In this document: one piece after another, positions 51,670 through 60,994 of the stretch
Layout of the letters: the number at the start of each line of letters is the position of its first letter
Numbering within the stretch: the first letter of the stretch is position 1
Origin: RGIG5952 sp045627605
Lineage (GTDB): Bacteria; Verrucomicrobiota; Kiritimatiellia; RFP12; JAAYLN01
DNA: 64,000 bases
NCBI GenBank assembly: GCA_045627605.1
Contig: JAZQOA010000139.1
Coordinates: 1 to 64,000, forward strand
Direction: 5' to 3'
Program-made: the position numbers and the translations under genes
The notes under the pieces: model-generated
Told to the model about the DNA's origin: nothing
Seen by the model: only the letters and a program-made list of their open reading frames with translations
Database searches by the model: none

Positions 51670-51699
51670 GCGTCCGTCCTTGCGGCGGCAGCGGTGAAA

Positions 51700-54600
51700 C
51701 TACACCTTGGCGACCGCGATGACGCAGGCGTGGCCGTTGAGGTCGCAGGTTTCGCCGGCGGCGGCGCCCAGTTCGCAGGCGTCCGCGAGGGTCTCGCCCT
51801 TCACCCAGTCGGCGAACGCCGCGAGGGCGGCGGCGACTTCGGCGTCGCCCGAATAGGCGATGCGAATGCGCTGGTCAACGACGAAGTCGGCTTCCTTGCG
51901 GAGGTTCTGCACGTGCGAGACGAATTCGCGCGCGATGCCTTCGGCAATGAGCGCGGGTGTCAGGACGGGGTCGAGCGCCACCGAGAGGTCGCCTTCGTTG
52001 GCGACCGTGAGCCCGGCGTTTTCCGTGCGCACGATGATGACGTCGGCCGTCGTGAGCTCGATCGCCCCCAGGCCGTCGCCGAGGTCGGCTTTCACGGTGC
52101 CTTCGCCCTGGAGCCTGGAGAGCGCGGCAGAGTCGAGTTTCGCGATCGCGGAGGCCGCGACCTTCATCCTCGGCCCAAGTTTCGCGCCGAGCACCTTGAA
52201 GTTGGCCTTCGCCGAGAGGGTGACGAACTTCGATTCGTCGGAAGCGAAGTCCACGGCCTTGACGTTGAGTTCCTCGGCGATGACCGGGGCCATCGGCGCG
52301 AGACGCGCCTCAAAGCCGGGTTCGGCGCAGATGATGACGGCGCGCGCCAGCGGCTGGCGGACCTTTAGGTTCTTCTGCTTGCGGAGGTTGTGGCCGAGGT
52401 TGACCGCGCGCTGGGCGATGGCCATGCGTTCCTCGAGGGCGGTGTCGCGTGCGGCGGCGTTGGCCGTCGGGAAGTCGCAGAGGTGCACCGATTCGGGCAT
52501 GGTTTCGTCACGGAGGTTGCGGTAGATTGCCTCGCTGATGAAGGGCGTGAAGGGGGCCGCGACCTGTGAGAGTTGCACGAGCACGTAGCGGAGCGTGCGG
52601 TAGGCGTGGATTTTGTCGTCGTCGTTCTGCGACTTCCAGAAGCGCCTGCGGCTGCGGCGGATGTACCAGTTGGTAAGGTTGTCGACAAAGTCGATGAACG
52701 GGCGGACGGACTTCTGGAGGTCGTAGCGGTCCATCGCGTCCGTGACGTCGGCGATGAGCGTCTCGAGCGACGAGACGATCCAGCGGTCGAGCTCGTTGGG
52801 GGAGTCGGGCGTCCGCACGCGGTCCTCGTGTACGCCGTCGACGTTGGCGTAGGTGACGAAGAAGGCGTAGGCGTTCCACCACGGGATGAAGAGGTCCTTG
52901 AGGATCTGCTTGACGCCGTTTTCGGAGAAGCGCAGGTTCTCGGCGCGCACGACCGGCGAGGCGATCATGTAGAGGCGGAGGGCGTCGGCGCCGTACTTGT
53001 CGAGGACTTCCACCGGGTCGGGGTAGTTCTTGAGGCGCTTCGACATCTTCTTGCCGTCCTCGGCGAGGACGAGGCCGTTGACGACGACGTTCCTGTAGGG
53101 CGACTTGCCGAAGAGGCAGGTGCCGAGCACCATGAGGGTGTAGAACCAGCCGCGGGTCTGGTCGAGGCCCTCGGCGATGAAATCGGCCGGGAAGAAGGCC
53201 CCGGCATCGTCCTTGCGCTCGAAGGGGTAGTGCTGCTGCGCGTAGGGCATCGAGCCCGACTCGAACCAGCAGTCGAGCACCTCGGGCGTGCGGTGGTAGG
53301 TCTTGCCGTCCTTTTTGATGACGATCTTGTCGACGAAGTGCTTGTGGAGGTCTGTGACCTTTTCGCCCGAAAGTGCCTCGAGTTCGGCGGCCGACCCCAC
53401 GCAAATCATGTCTTCGGGGTCGTCGTCGTTGATCCACACCGGCAGGCACGAGCCCCAGAAGCGGTTGCGCGAGATGTTCCAGTCGCGGGCCTCCCCGAGC
53501 CAGTTGCCGAAGCGCTTCTCGCCGACGTAGTCCGGCGTCCAGTGGACAGTCGCGTTGTTGGCGGCGAGTTTTTCGTGGAGATCCTCGACGCGGACGTACC
53601 AGGCGTCGATTGCGCGGTAGATGAGCGGCGTGTCGGTGCGGTCGCAGAAGGGGTAGGAGTGGGTGATGGTCGCCTGGTGGACGAGCTTGCCTTCGGCCTT
53701 GAGTCGCCTGATGATGTCCTTGTCGCAGTCCTTGCAGAAGCGGCCCTTGTATTCGGGGACGGCCTCGGTGAAGTTGCACGATGCGTCGAGCGGGTCGACG
53801 ATCGCGTTCATGCCGGCCTCCTTGCAGACGCGGAAGTCGTCCTCGCCGTAGGCGGGGGCGATGTGGACGAGGCCGACGCCGTCGTCGGTCGTCACATAGT
53901 CGTCGTTGAGGACCTTGAAGGCGCCTTCGTCCTTTTTATCGGCGAAGTAGGGGAAGATCGGCTCGTATGACGTGCCCTTGAGGTCGGCGCCCTTGAACTC
54001 GGCGACGAGTTCGTACTGGTCGGCCTTCTTGAAGATGGTGGCGAGGCGGGCCTTGGCCATCACGTAGATGGGGCGGGCGTCGTCCGTCACGTCGCGGACG
54101 GCGACGTAGTCGATCGACGCGCCGGCGCAGATCATCAGGTTCTCGGGGAGCGTCCAGGGCGTCGTCGTCCAGATGAGGAGGTAGATTGTCGCGGCGCCGT
54201 CCTGCCCGTGGATGCCGTCGAAGGCCGCGGAGCCGCCAAGCGCCTTGACCCTGACCGTGACGGTCGGGTCCTGGACGTCCTTGTAGTTGCTGCCGGCCTC
54301 GAAGTTCGAGAGCGGGGTGTTGAGCTTCCAGGAGTAGGGCATGATGCGGTGCGACTTGTAGATGCGGCCCTGGTCCCAGAGCTGCTTGAAGGCCCACCAC
54401 ACCGACTCCATGAACGGCATGTTCATCGTCTTGTAGTCGTTGTCGAAGTCGACCCAGCGGCCCATGCGGGTCACGGTCTTGCGCCACTCGGAGACATACT
54501 TCAGGACCATTGAGCGGCACTGCTCGTTGAACTTGTCGACGCCGAACTCCTTAATCGCGCCGGCGCCGGAGATGCCGAGGGCGTCCTGGGCGAGGGCCTC

Positions 54601-54876
54601 GATCGGGAGGCCATGGGTGTCCCAGCCGAAGCGGCGCTCGACATAGTGGCCGCGCATCGTCTGGTAGCGGGGGATGATGTCCTTGATCGTGCCGGCGAGG
54701 AGGTGCCCGTAGTGCGGGAGGCCCGTGGCGAAGGGCGGCCCGTCGTAGAAGACGAACGGAGTCTTGTCCTTGTTCTTCTCGAGGCTCTTCTTGAACGTGT
54801 CGTCAGCCTCCCAGAAGGCGATGGTTTCCTTTTCCATCGCGGGGAAGTCGGTCTTGTTTGATACTGGATTGTACAT
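51700..54876 (-). CDS. ileS: Isoleucyl-tRNA synthetase, type 2 (eukaryote/archaea-like)
   Basis: A 1058-residue class I synthetase. The HIGH-type motif is in PPFATGLPHYGHLLAGTIKD and the KMSKS-type motif is GKKMSKRLKNYPDP. The opening YDGPPFATGLPHYGH and total length are those of the type-2 (ileS2-like) enzymes, the form known in eukaryotes, some bacteria and mupirocin-resistant strains. The C-terminal 200 residues form the long appended domain and no C-terminal zinc finger is seen. The ATG at 54876 with GAAGGTG upstream is chosen over an in-frame TTG at 54891. Confidence 0.93.
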   Translation of the reverse strand: MYNPVSNKTDFPAMEKETIAFWEADDTFKKSLEKNKDKTPFVFYDGPPFATGLPHYGHLLAGTIKDIIPRYQTMRGHYVERRFGWDTHGLPIEALAQDALGISGAGAIKEFGVDKFNEQCRSMVLKYVSEWRKTVTRMGRWVDFDNDYKTMNMPFMESVWWAFKQLWDQGRIYKSHRIMPYSWKLNTPLSNFEAGSNYKDVQDPTVTVRVKALGGSAAFDGIHGQDGAATIYLLIWTTTPWTLPENLMICAGASIDYVAVRDVTDDARPIYVMAKARLATIFKKADQYELVAEFKGADLKGTSYEPIFPYFADKKDEGAFKVLNDDYVTTDDGVGLVHIAPAYGEDDFRVCKEAGMNAIVDPLDASCNFTEAVPEYKGRFCKDCDKDIIRRLKAEGKLVHQATITHSYPFCDRTDTPLIYRAIDAWYVRVEDLHEKLAANNATVHWTPDYVGEKRFGNWLGEARDWNISRNRFWGSCLPVWINDDDPEDMICVGSAAELEALSGEKVTDLHKHFVDKIVIKKDGKTYHRTPEVLDCWFESGSMPYAQQHYPFERKDDAGAFFPADFIAEGLDQTRGWFYTLMVLGTCLFGKSPYRNVVVNGLVLAEDGKKMSKRLKNYPDPVEVLDKYGADALRLYMIASPVVRAENLRFSENGVKQILKDLFIPWWNAYAFFVTYANVDGVHEDRVRTPDSPNELDRWIVSSLETLIADVTDAMDRYDLQKSVRPFIDFVDNLTNWYIRRSRRRFWKSQNDDDKIHAYRTLRYVLVQLSQVAAPFTPFISEAIYRNLRDETMPESVHLCDFPTANAAARDTALEERMAIAQRAVNLGHNLRKQKNLKVRQPLARAVIICAEPGFEARLAPMAPVIAEELNVKAVDFASDESKFVTLSAKANFKVLGAKLGPRMKVAASAIAKLDSAALSRLQGEGTVKADLGDGLGAIELTTADVIIVRTENAGLTVANEGDLSVALDPVLTPALIAEGIAREFVSHVQNLRKEADFVVDQRIRIAYSGDAEVAAALAAFADWVKGETLADACELGAAAGETCDLNGHACVIAVAKV

Positions 54877-54904
54877 GTCGGTCACCTTCAAATCGGAATT
54901 TACT

Positions 54905-54934
54905 ATTATACCCTATAATGCGGCGGCGGGGCAA
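54905..54934 (-). promoter_or_regulatory. Promoter of ileS
   Basis: On the minus strand, TTGCCC (54934-54929), an 18-base spacer and TATAAT (54910-54905), 29 bases before the ATG at 54876. Confidence 0.65.
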
Positions 54935-55013
54935 ATTTCACGCGCCGCAGAATTCCGTGTCGTGCGCGAAGGCGGCAGGCCGTCCCAGTTCGCCGCGTAA
55001 AAAACAATGTGCC

Positions 55014-56153
55014 TCATGTGGGTTGCGGATTGCGCAGAAACCGCTCGACAGGCATGACGAGGACGCCGTCCTCCTCGTATTGCAATGTGCCGCGGTAGAG
55101 GAGCAGAAGACGTGCTTCGGGATAGTCTGACTTGAAGGACTTGAGGGAGGTCATGTCCGAACGGGTTACCTTGGCGGCGTTTTTGACTTCGATGGCATCG
55201 AATCGGTTTTCCGCGTAGACAACGAAATCGACTTCGTTTCCAGCGACGGTGCGCCAGAAATACAGGCCGTTGTCCACCCCCTGGCTGTCAAGCATGGCGC
55301 GTAGATTTTGGAAGACGAGTCCTTCCAATGCGGCGCCGTCAATTTCAGATGGCCGATCCAAGGGCCCTTTCGGTCGCAAGGTCCTGTACACGCCGGCGTC
55401 GAAAAAGTAGAACTTGCCTTTTGAAACCAGTTCCCGCTTTGCCCGTTTTGAAAAGACGGGGAGTACCGAGGCAATCATCAAGTCGTAGAGGATCTTGAGG
55501 TATCCGTCGACGGTTGTGCGACCGGCCCCGCAGTCGCGCGCAATGTCGCTGGCGTTCAGTTGGCTTCCATGGGAAAATGAAGCGGCTTCAAGAAAACGGG
55601 TGAATGGCCCGAGATTGCGGACTAACCCTTCCATTTGGATTTCCTCCCGCAGGTAAAGCCCAATGTAGGCGGAAAGCCTGGCCATGGGGTCCCTCGCAGC
55701 ATGGATCACTGGCAGTAACCCGAAGTTCAATGCGTCGTCAAGGGAGAAATCAGCGCCAAGTTCCGCCGCGGTGAACGGGTGCATATCGATTTTAAGCGCT
55801 CGTCCGCCGAGCAAGTCTGTTCCCGTTCGTTTCAATTTTCTGGCACTTGATCCCGTAAGGATGAATTGTGTGGAAGGCTTGTGTTCCATGAGGGCGTGAA
55901 CTTCGAAGAGCAATTCGGGTATCAACTGCACATCGTCGATGATAAATGTCTTTGCTCCCGGATTGCCTTCGACAATGCCGGTAAGGCGAGTGGGGTTGGC
56001 CCGAAGGAATGAAGCGGTCTCCGTATTGAGCAAGTCGATGGTGACGGCTTCAGGGTATGTCATTTTAAGCCAAGTTGACTTTCCCGTGCCGCGCGGACCA
56101 AGGAGAAAGAAACTTTCTTCCCTTGCCTTCAGATTTCTTTGTATTTTTCCCAT
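55014..56153 (-). CDS. AAA-type ATPase with DUF4143 domain
   Basis: A 379-residue protein. An N-terminal ATPase has Walker A GPRGTGKST (about 19-27) and Walker B-like FIIDDVQLIP, then FILTGSSARKLKR. The C-terminal DUF4143 part includes a winged-helix stretch (LNASDIARDCGAGRTTVDGY) and a nuclease-fold-like NEVDFVVYAENRFDAIEVKN. These proteins are very common in anaerobes, move horizontally and have no settled function. The ATG at 56153 follows two inverted repeats that could be its operator. Confidence 0.88.
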   Translation of the reverse strand: MGKIQRNLKAREESFFLLGPRGTGKSTWLKMTYPEAVTIDLLNTETASFLRANPTRLTGIVEGNPGAKTFIIDDVQLIPELLFEVHALMEHKPSTQFILTGSSARKLKRTGTDLLGGRALKIDMHPFTAAELGADFSLDDALNFGLLPVIHAARDPMARLSAYIGLYLREEIQMEGLVRNLGPFTRFLEAASFSHGSQLNASDIARDCGAGRTTVDGYLKILYDLMIASVLPVFSKRAKRELVSKGKFYFFDAGVYRTLRPKGPLDRPSEIDGAALEGLVFQNLRAMLDSQGVDNGLYFWRTVAGNEVDFVVYAENRFDAIEVKNAAKVTRSDMTSLKSFKSDYPEARLLLLYRGTLQYEEDGVLVMPVERFLRNPQPT

Positions 56154-56187
56154 AGGGGAATTTTAACATTTTCAAAGTAGATTTTCA

Positions 56188-56251
56188 ATCGGTTTTCGCC
56201 ATTGCAAATGGAAAAAACGATTGGTTTTTGCCATTTGCGTTGGCAAAAAAC
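56188..56251. promoter_or_regulatory. Two direct copies of an inverted repeat upstream of the AAA ATPase gene
   Basis: ATCGGTTTTCGCCATT (56188) and ATTGGTTTTTGCCATT (56220) are direct repeats 32 bases apart. Each begins an inverted repeat: CCATT-GCA-AATGG inside the first, and GTTTTTGCCA (56224-56233) with TGGCAAAAA (56241-56249) for the second. They lie 35-98 bases upstream of the ATPase start, in a position suited to a dimeric regulator binding about three helical turns apart. Neither arm is followed by a convincing T-tract in the coding direction. Confidence 0.5.
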
Positions 56252-56326
56252 GACCGCTTTACCGCATTTGAGATGCTTGATGTATGGGCGCGGCCGGTGA
56301 CTGGACGGAAGTTTTGAGTCGCGGGC

Positions 56327-56686
56327 TTAGGACGCGGGGGCGTCGCCCGTGGCGACGAGATCGACCCCGGTTCCCGCGAGGTTGCGTTTCACGACGTCGC
56401 CAATTGCGACCGGGACGCGGGCCGTCGCCGCCTTGATTTCGGCGAGGCATTCCGCGATCTTGGCCTTGGGAACTGGCGCGGCGGTTTTGACGGGGAGCAG
56501 GACGGCGTCCGCCGAGCCTACGAGCCGCACGGTTGAGGTGACGGTGCGCATCGGGCAGGTCATTTCCTGTTCCGCGTATTTTGCGCCCCGCGGGCACCTG
56601 TTGCCGGAGATCTTGAATTTGCCAGGTTCGCCTTCGACCGTGAGCCTGCAGCCCATCGGGCAAATGATGCATGTCAGTTCCGCCAT
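56327..56686 (-). CDS. DUF1667 protein (CxxCPxGC iron-sulfur-type small subunit)
   Basis: A 119-residue protein starting MAELTCIICPMGCRLTVEGE, with more cysteines in GNRCPRGAKYAEQE and MTCPMRTVTSTVRL. DUF1667 proteins regularly follow paired FAD oxidoreductases of glycerol-3-phosphate type, as here, and are thought to bind a metal cluster and pass electrons. The gene start is 5 bases from the stop of the upstream gene. Confidence 0.88.
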   Translation of the reverse strand: MAELTCIICPMGCRLTVEGEPGKFKISGNRCPRGAKYAEQEMTCPMRTVTSTVRLVGSADAVLLPVKTAAPVPKAKIAECLAEIKAATARVPVAIGDVVKRNLAGTGVDLVATGDAPAS

Positions 56687-56690
56687 GGGG

Positions 56691-57944
56691 TTACCTCACT
56701 TCCACGACGATGTCGCCGTCGATGCCGGTCAAGTCGATGGTCGTCTTTTCCATTTCGCCGGGCGTCATGACCTGCTTCCTGCGCGAGGCGAGGATTTTGC
56801 CGCCGGAGGTGATTTCAAGCGTCGCGGGCTTGACGACGCCCCCGACGCGGAAATAGACGTCGACCTTTCCCCTTGCGCCCTTGCGGATGCGCTGCGGGAC
56901 GGTGTAGCGCACGGCCCCTGCGGGTTTGACGTTTGAAAACGCCGCCGAAGGCAGGACCGTCTCCCCGCCCGTGGCGAAGCGCGCGGCGGCGGCGCCCGCG
57001 AGCGCCGCTTCCTGCGAGACGTTGTCGACGAGGTCGTGGACGTGCAGCACGTTGCCGCAGGCGAAGACGCCCGGCACGGAAGTCTGTCGCGTTTCGTCCA
57101 CCACGGCGCCGGAGGTGATCGGGCTGATTTCAACGCCGCACGCCGCCGAAAGTTCGTTTTCGGGGATGAGACCGACGGAGAGGAGCAACGTGTCGCAGGC
57201 GATGTCCTCCTCTGTGCCGGGGATGGGGGCGCGTGTCGCGGGATCGACTTCCGAAACGGTGACGCCCGTCACGCGCCCCTGGCCGTGGATCGCGGTGACC
57301 GTGTGGTTGAACTTGAGCGGGATGCCGTTGTCTTCGAGACACTGCACGATGTTGCGGTTGAGCCCGCTGGAGTAAGGCATGATTTCGGCGACGAGCTTGA
57401 CCTTCGCGCCTTCCCATGCCATGCGGCGCGCCATGATGAGGCCGATGTCGCCGGAGCCGAGGATGACGACCTCTTTGCCGGGCAGGCATCCGTCGATGTT
57501 GGCGAGGTGCTGCGCGGTGCCGGCGGTGAAGACCCCGGCGGGGCGCGTCCCGGGGATGGCGAGCGCCCCTCGCGTCCGCTCGCGGCAGCCCATGGCGAGG
57601 ATGATTGCGCCGGCCTTGATCCGGGCAAGACCGTGCGCCTTGCTGACGCAGGCGATCGTGCGGTCGGGCGCGATTTCGAGGACCATCGCGCCGGTCCAGG
57701 CCGTGATGTCGGTCTTGCCGACTTCGGCGATGAAACGCGCCGCATATTCCGGACCGGTGAGTTCCTCGCCGAAGACGTGCAGTCCGAAGCCATTGTGGAT
57801 GCACTGGCGGAGGATGCCGCCCAGCTTCGCGTCGCGCTCGAGGATGATGACGGAGGCTTCCGGTGCCTCTTTCTTGGCTGCGAGCGCCGCGGCAAGCCCG
57901 GCGGGGCCGCCGCCGATGACCGCTATGTCGTAGTTTAAGTCCAT
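56691..57944 (-). CDS. NAD(P)/FAD-dependent oxidoreductase (GlpB-like partner)
   Basis: A 417-residue flavoprotein with an N-terminal FAD motif (DIAVIGGGPAGLAAALAAKK), CREART-like GCRERTRGALAIPGTRPAG, a second dinucleotide fold (EVVILGSGDIGLIMARRMAW) and the late VPGVFACGNVLHVHDLVDNV. It resembles the pyridine-nucleotide disulfide-oxidoreductase-like subunits that pair with a GlpA-like enzyme and DUF1667. It probably forms an electron-transfer complex with both neighbours. AGAGG precedes the ATG at 57944. Confidence 0.87.
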   Translation of the reverse strand: MDLNYDIAVIGGGPAGLAAALAAKKEAPEASVIILERDAKLGGILRQCIHNGFGLHVFGEELTGPEYAARFIAEVGKTDITAWTGAMVLEIAPDRTIACVSKAHGLARIKAGAIILAMGCRERTRGALAIPGTRPAGVFTAGTAQHLANIDGCLPGKEVVILGSGDIGLIMARRMAWEGAKVKLVAEIMPYSSGLNRNIVQCLEDNGIPLKFNHTVTAIHGQGRVTGVTVSEVDPATRAPIPGTEEDIACDTLLLSVGLIPENELSAACGVEISPITSGAVVDETRQTSVPGVFACGNVLHVHDLVDNVSQEAALAGAAAARFATGGETVLPSAAFSNVKPAGAVRYTVPQRIRKGARGKVDVYFRVGGVVKPATLEITSGGKILASRRKQVMTPGEMEKTTIDLTGIDGDIVVEVR

Positions 57945-57973
57945 TTCAAGACCTCTGGCATCTTGTGGTCGCC

Positions 57974-59437
57974 CTACCGCGTTTGTCCCGCGGAGAGGGG
58001 CGACCCGTTTCCGGATTTCGTCACCGCATCCATCGGGATGCCGCGTTCGCGCGCGATGATCTTCATCACGAAGGGCAGGCAGAAGCCGCCTTGGCAGCGG
58101 CCCATGCCCGCGCGGGTTCGGCGCTTTACGCCGTCGACTGTGGTCGCGCCGCGTCGCACGGCCTCGACGATTTCCGCCTCCGTGATCGTTTCGCAGCGGC
58201 AGATGACCTGCCCGTAGCATGGGTCGCGCGCGATGGCCGCGGCGCGTTCCGCCTGGGTCATGTGGCGGAAGGCGGGGATGGCGCGCCGTGTGCGGAGGGC
58301 GTTTCCCTTTCCGGTTGCGGCGATGCCGTTTTCCGCAAGAAGCGCGACAATGCGCTCCGCGATGGCGGGGGCCGAGGAGAGACCCGGCGAGCAGATGCCG
58401 GAGGCGCTTGCGAAGACCTTTGCGCCTTGCTTCACGGCGCGGAGAATGAAGTCCTTGGCCGGCGCGGTTGGCGCCAGCGGAACTGTCACGGCGCGGTTGC
58501 CCGCGAAGGCCGTGATCGTCTTAGAGAAGTCGATGGACGGGGAGCTCTTGCGGGCGAGGGCCTTGAGGGTGGCGATGCCTTCGGCCGTGACGGACGTGTC
58601 TTGCTTGTCGCCGTGGTCGACCGCCGTGGGGCCTGCGAAAGCGTTGCCATCGACCGTCGGCGAGACGAGGACGCCCTTGCCCATCTTCGAGGGCGTTTGG
58701 AAGATGACGGTCGAGAAGGCCGCGGCACCGCGGTCGAGAAGGAGGTATTCGCCTTTTCGCGGCACGATCTTGTAGTCGGCAGGCGCGAGCAGCGAGTCGA
58801 TTTCATCGGCGAAAAGACCGGCGGCGTTGACGACGGCGCGGGCCTTGAAGACGCGCCCGTCGGCGCAGGCGAGGGCATAGGCGTCGCCCTCGTCCGCGAG
58901 AGCGGTGACCTTGGCGTCCGTGAAGAGGCGCGCGCCATTGGCGGCGGCGTTTTCCATGCAGGCGATTGTGAACTCGTAAGGGCAGGTGATCGCCGCCGTG
59001 GGCGCCCAGAGCGCCCTTGTCACTTCGGGCGAGAGGAGCGGTTCCTTCTGGCGGGCCTGGTCGCCCGTGATGATTTCGAGTCCCGGGACGCCGTTTTCGC
59101 GGCCCTGGGCGAGGAGCTTTTCAAGGATGCCGTCGTCTTCGGGCGAGAAGGCGACGACAAGCGAACCTGTGTGTTTCAGCGGGACTTCGAGTTCGCGGCA
59201 CCAAGTGTTGAAGAGCGCGTTGCCGCGGACGTTGAGCGCCGCCATGAGCGTGCCGGGCTTGCAGTCGAAGCCCGCATGGACGATAGCCGAGTTGGCCTTT
59301 GACGTCCCCATGGCGACGTCCGCCTCCGCCTCAAGGACGGCGATGGAAAATCTCCGGAACGACAGGAGCCGCGCGATGGCCGCGCCAATGGCGCCTGCGC
59401 CGACGACGATGATGTCAAATGTGTTTTCGCTTGCCAT
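57974..59437 (-). CDS. Glycerol-3-phosphate dehydrogenase-like FAD oxidoreductase with BFD-type [2Fe-2S] domain
   Basis: A 487-residue protein. The DAO-type FAD domain starts DIIVVGAGAIGAAIARLL and has GTSKANSAIVHAGFDCKPGT. At the C-terminus a BFD-like cluster domain supplies four cysteines in CRCETITEAE and GRCQGGFC. This layout is that of GlpA-like anaerobic glycerol-3-phosphate dehydrogenases. With the next two genes it forms a three-gene unit (29- and 4-base gaps) for sn-glycerol-3-phosphate or a similar 2-hydroxy acid oxidation. Confidence 0.88.
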   Translation of the reverse strand: MASENTFDIIVVGAGAIGAAIARLLSFRRFSIAVLEAEADVAMGTSKANSAIVHAGFDCKPGTLMAALNVRGNALFNTWCRELEVPLKHTGSLVVAFSPEDDGILEKLLAQGRENGVPGLEIITGDQARQKEPLLSPEVTRALWAPTAAITCPYEFTIACMENAAANGARLFTDAKVTALADEGDAYALACADGRVFKARAVVNAAGLFADEIDSLLAPADYKIVPRKGEYLLLDRGAAAFSTVIFQTPSKMGKGVLVSPTVDGNAFAGPTAVDHGDKQDTSVTAEGIATLKALARKSSPSIDFSKTITAFAGNRAVTVPLAPTAPAKDFILRAVKQGAKVFASASGICSPGLSSAPAIAERIVALLAENGIAATGKGNALRTRRAIPAFRHMTQAERAAAIARDPCYGQVICRCETITEAEIVEAVRRGATTVDGVKRRTRAGMGRCQGGFCLPFVMKIIARERGIPMDAVTKSGNGSPLSAGQTR

Positions 59438-59486
59438 GTCAAACCCTTTGAACGGTGTTCTGCGCCTGTGGAAAAGTCGCGTCAGC

Positions 59487-60929
59487 CTACAACCCCGAGC
59501 CGACGAGTCGCCGTTCGCGCAGCTGAAAGTTGGAAAAGTCCTTGAGGGCCGCCGGGGTCCAGAGCGTTTCTGCCAGGGCGCGGAGGCGCGGGACGGCGCG
59601 CGGAAGCGTCCGCCACTCGGGAATTTGCTCTGTCCAGATGCAGCCCTCGCCGCCGATGACGATGTCCGCCTGCTTTTTGGGGAGGCCGCCCGCCATGTCG
59701 AAGGCGTAGGTTTTCTTCTGCCAATCCGCGACGGGGGCGTCGTCGCCGATGGGGTAGTCGATGTAGCAGGCCTTGTGGAAGGAGTTGACGACGGGGCGTC
59801 CGCCTCCGGCGTATCCCGAAAGATCTTCGCGGAGCCAGTTCTGTATGGTCATGTCCGGTGAAAAATGGGCGCCGAAATCCGAGGTAAGGCCCCAGGTCAT
59901 TGCGCGGCGGCCGAGGGCTTTCACGACGCCTTCCATCTCGCGCATGAAGTCCTGCTCGAGTTCGCGCATCGAGGTGAAGCCGCGTTTTTGCAGGGCGGCG
60001 CGGCACCGGGGGCATTTCTCCCAGTGGGCGGTCGAGGCCTCGTCGCCGCCGATGTGGATGACGGGACTGTCGGGAAAGAGCGCGCAGACCTCCTCGAGCA
60101 CCTTGGTGAGGAATGTCTTGGACGCGGGATTGCCGAGGCAGAATTCCCAGAAGTCGTTGGCGAAGGGATCCGCGCCGGTATCGCAGGCCAATTCGGGGTG
60201 GGTCATGAAAACCGCGGCGCTGTGCCCCGGCATCTCGATTTCGGGGATGATCGTGATTTCGCGCTCTGCGGCCGCATGGCGGATTGCCGCGATGTCGTCC
60301 TTCGTGTAGGCGCCGAAATTGTAGCAACGCGATTTCGGCATGTCGCGCGTCAGTTCCGGCGCGCAGTCGAGCGGGAGGCGCCAGCCCTGGCGGTCGACAA
60401 GGTGCCAGTGGAAGCGGTTCAACTTGTACTTCGACATTTCGTCGAGTAGCTTGACGATGGTTTCCGCGCTTTGGAAATGGCGGGAGGAATCAAGCATGAC
60501 GCCGCGGTAGGCGAAGCGGGGGGCGTCCTCGACGAGGCCGACGGGGATGAGGCGGTCGTGTCCGCCGAGATCCGACGAAACGGCGATGATCTGCGCCAGG
60601 GTCCTTGCCCCGTGGAGCACGCCGGCCCTGTCGCCGCCGGCGATGGTGATTGTTTCATTGCCGATGCCGAGCCGGTAGGCCTCTGGCTTCAGCGAGGACT
60701 CAATGCGCAGCGAGACGCGCTGACGCGTCCCGAGGTTCATTTTGAAGGGATTGTAGGGGAGGCGGGGCAACCCGACGTGCGCGAACGCGTCGTTGACGAT
60801 GCCGGCGGCAAAGGCGAAATCGCCTTCCGACTCAATCCAGTTGAGCTTCGGGAGGTTGCAGGCGATGCCGTGCTCCTCGCTGACTTTCGCCGGGGCGGGA
60901 ATGACCATGTCCTTGATGTTCATGACCAT
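59487..60929 (-). CDS. Beta-N-acetylhexosaminidase (GH20)
   Basis: A 480-residue GH20 enzyme. The N-terminal GH20b domain includes GDRAGVLHGARTLAQI. The barrel has RGVMLDSSRHF, KYKLNRFHWHLVDRQGWRLP, EIEMPGHSAA and the catalytic pair D296-E297 in HIGGDEAS. The C-terminal EGCIWTEQIPEW closes the sugar site. It removes terminal GlcNAc/GalNAc from oligosaccharides. No signal peptide, so cytosolic. An ATG at 60923 is almost as likely as 60929, since a TATAAT lies immediately upstream and implies a very short leader. Confidence 0.92.
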   Translation of the reverse strand: MVMNIKDMVIPAPAKVSEEHGIACNLPKLNWIESEGDFAFAAGIVNDAFAHVGLPRLPYNPFKMNLGTRQRVSLRIESSLKPEAYRLGIGNETITIAGGDRAGVLHGARTLAQIIAVSSDLGGHDRLIPVGLVEDAPRFAYRGVMLDSSRHFQSAETIVKLLDEMSKYKLNRFHWHLVDRQGWRLPLDCAPELTRDMPKSRCYNFGAYTKDDIAAIRHAAAEREITIIPEIEMPGHSAAVFMTHPELACDTGADPFANDFWEFCLGNPASKTFLTKVLEEVCALFPDSPVIHIGGDEASTAHWEKCPRCRAALQKRGFTSMRELEQDFMREMEGVVKALGRRAMTWGLTSDFGAHFSPDMTIQNWLREDLSGYAGGGRPVVNSFHKACYIDYPIGDDAPVADWQKKTYAFDMAGGLPKKQADIVIGGEGCIWTEQIPEWRTLPRAVPRLRALAETLWTPAALKDFSNFQLRERRLVGSGL

Positions 60930-60931
60930 TA

Positions 60932-60956
60932 ATTATATCAGTAATTCTGCTAAAAT
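60932..60956. promoter_or_regulatory. Divergent promoter pair (GH20 / TIGR04076)
   Basis: Minus strand: TGA-TATAAT (hexamer 60937-60932), only 3 bases before the first ATG, so the GH20 mRNA may be nearly leaderless. Plus strand: TGC-TAAAAT (hexamer 60951-60956), 39 bases before the ATG at 60995. Confidence 0.5.
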
Positions 60957-60994
60957 GGATTGCGCCAGTTGGCAAAAGGAGTGGAGGGGAACGA

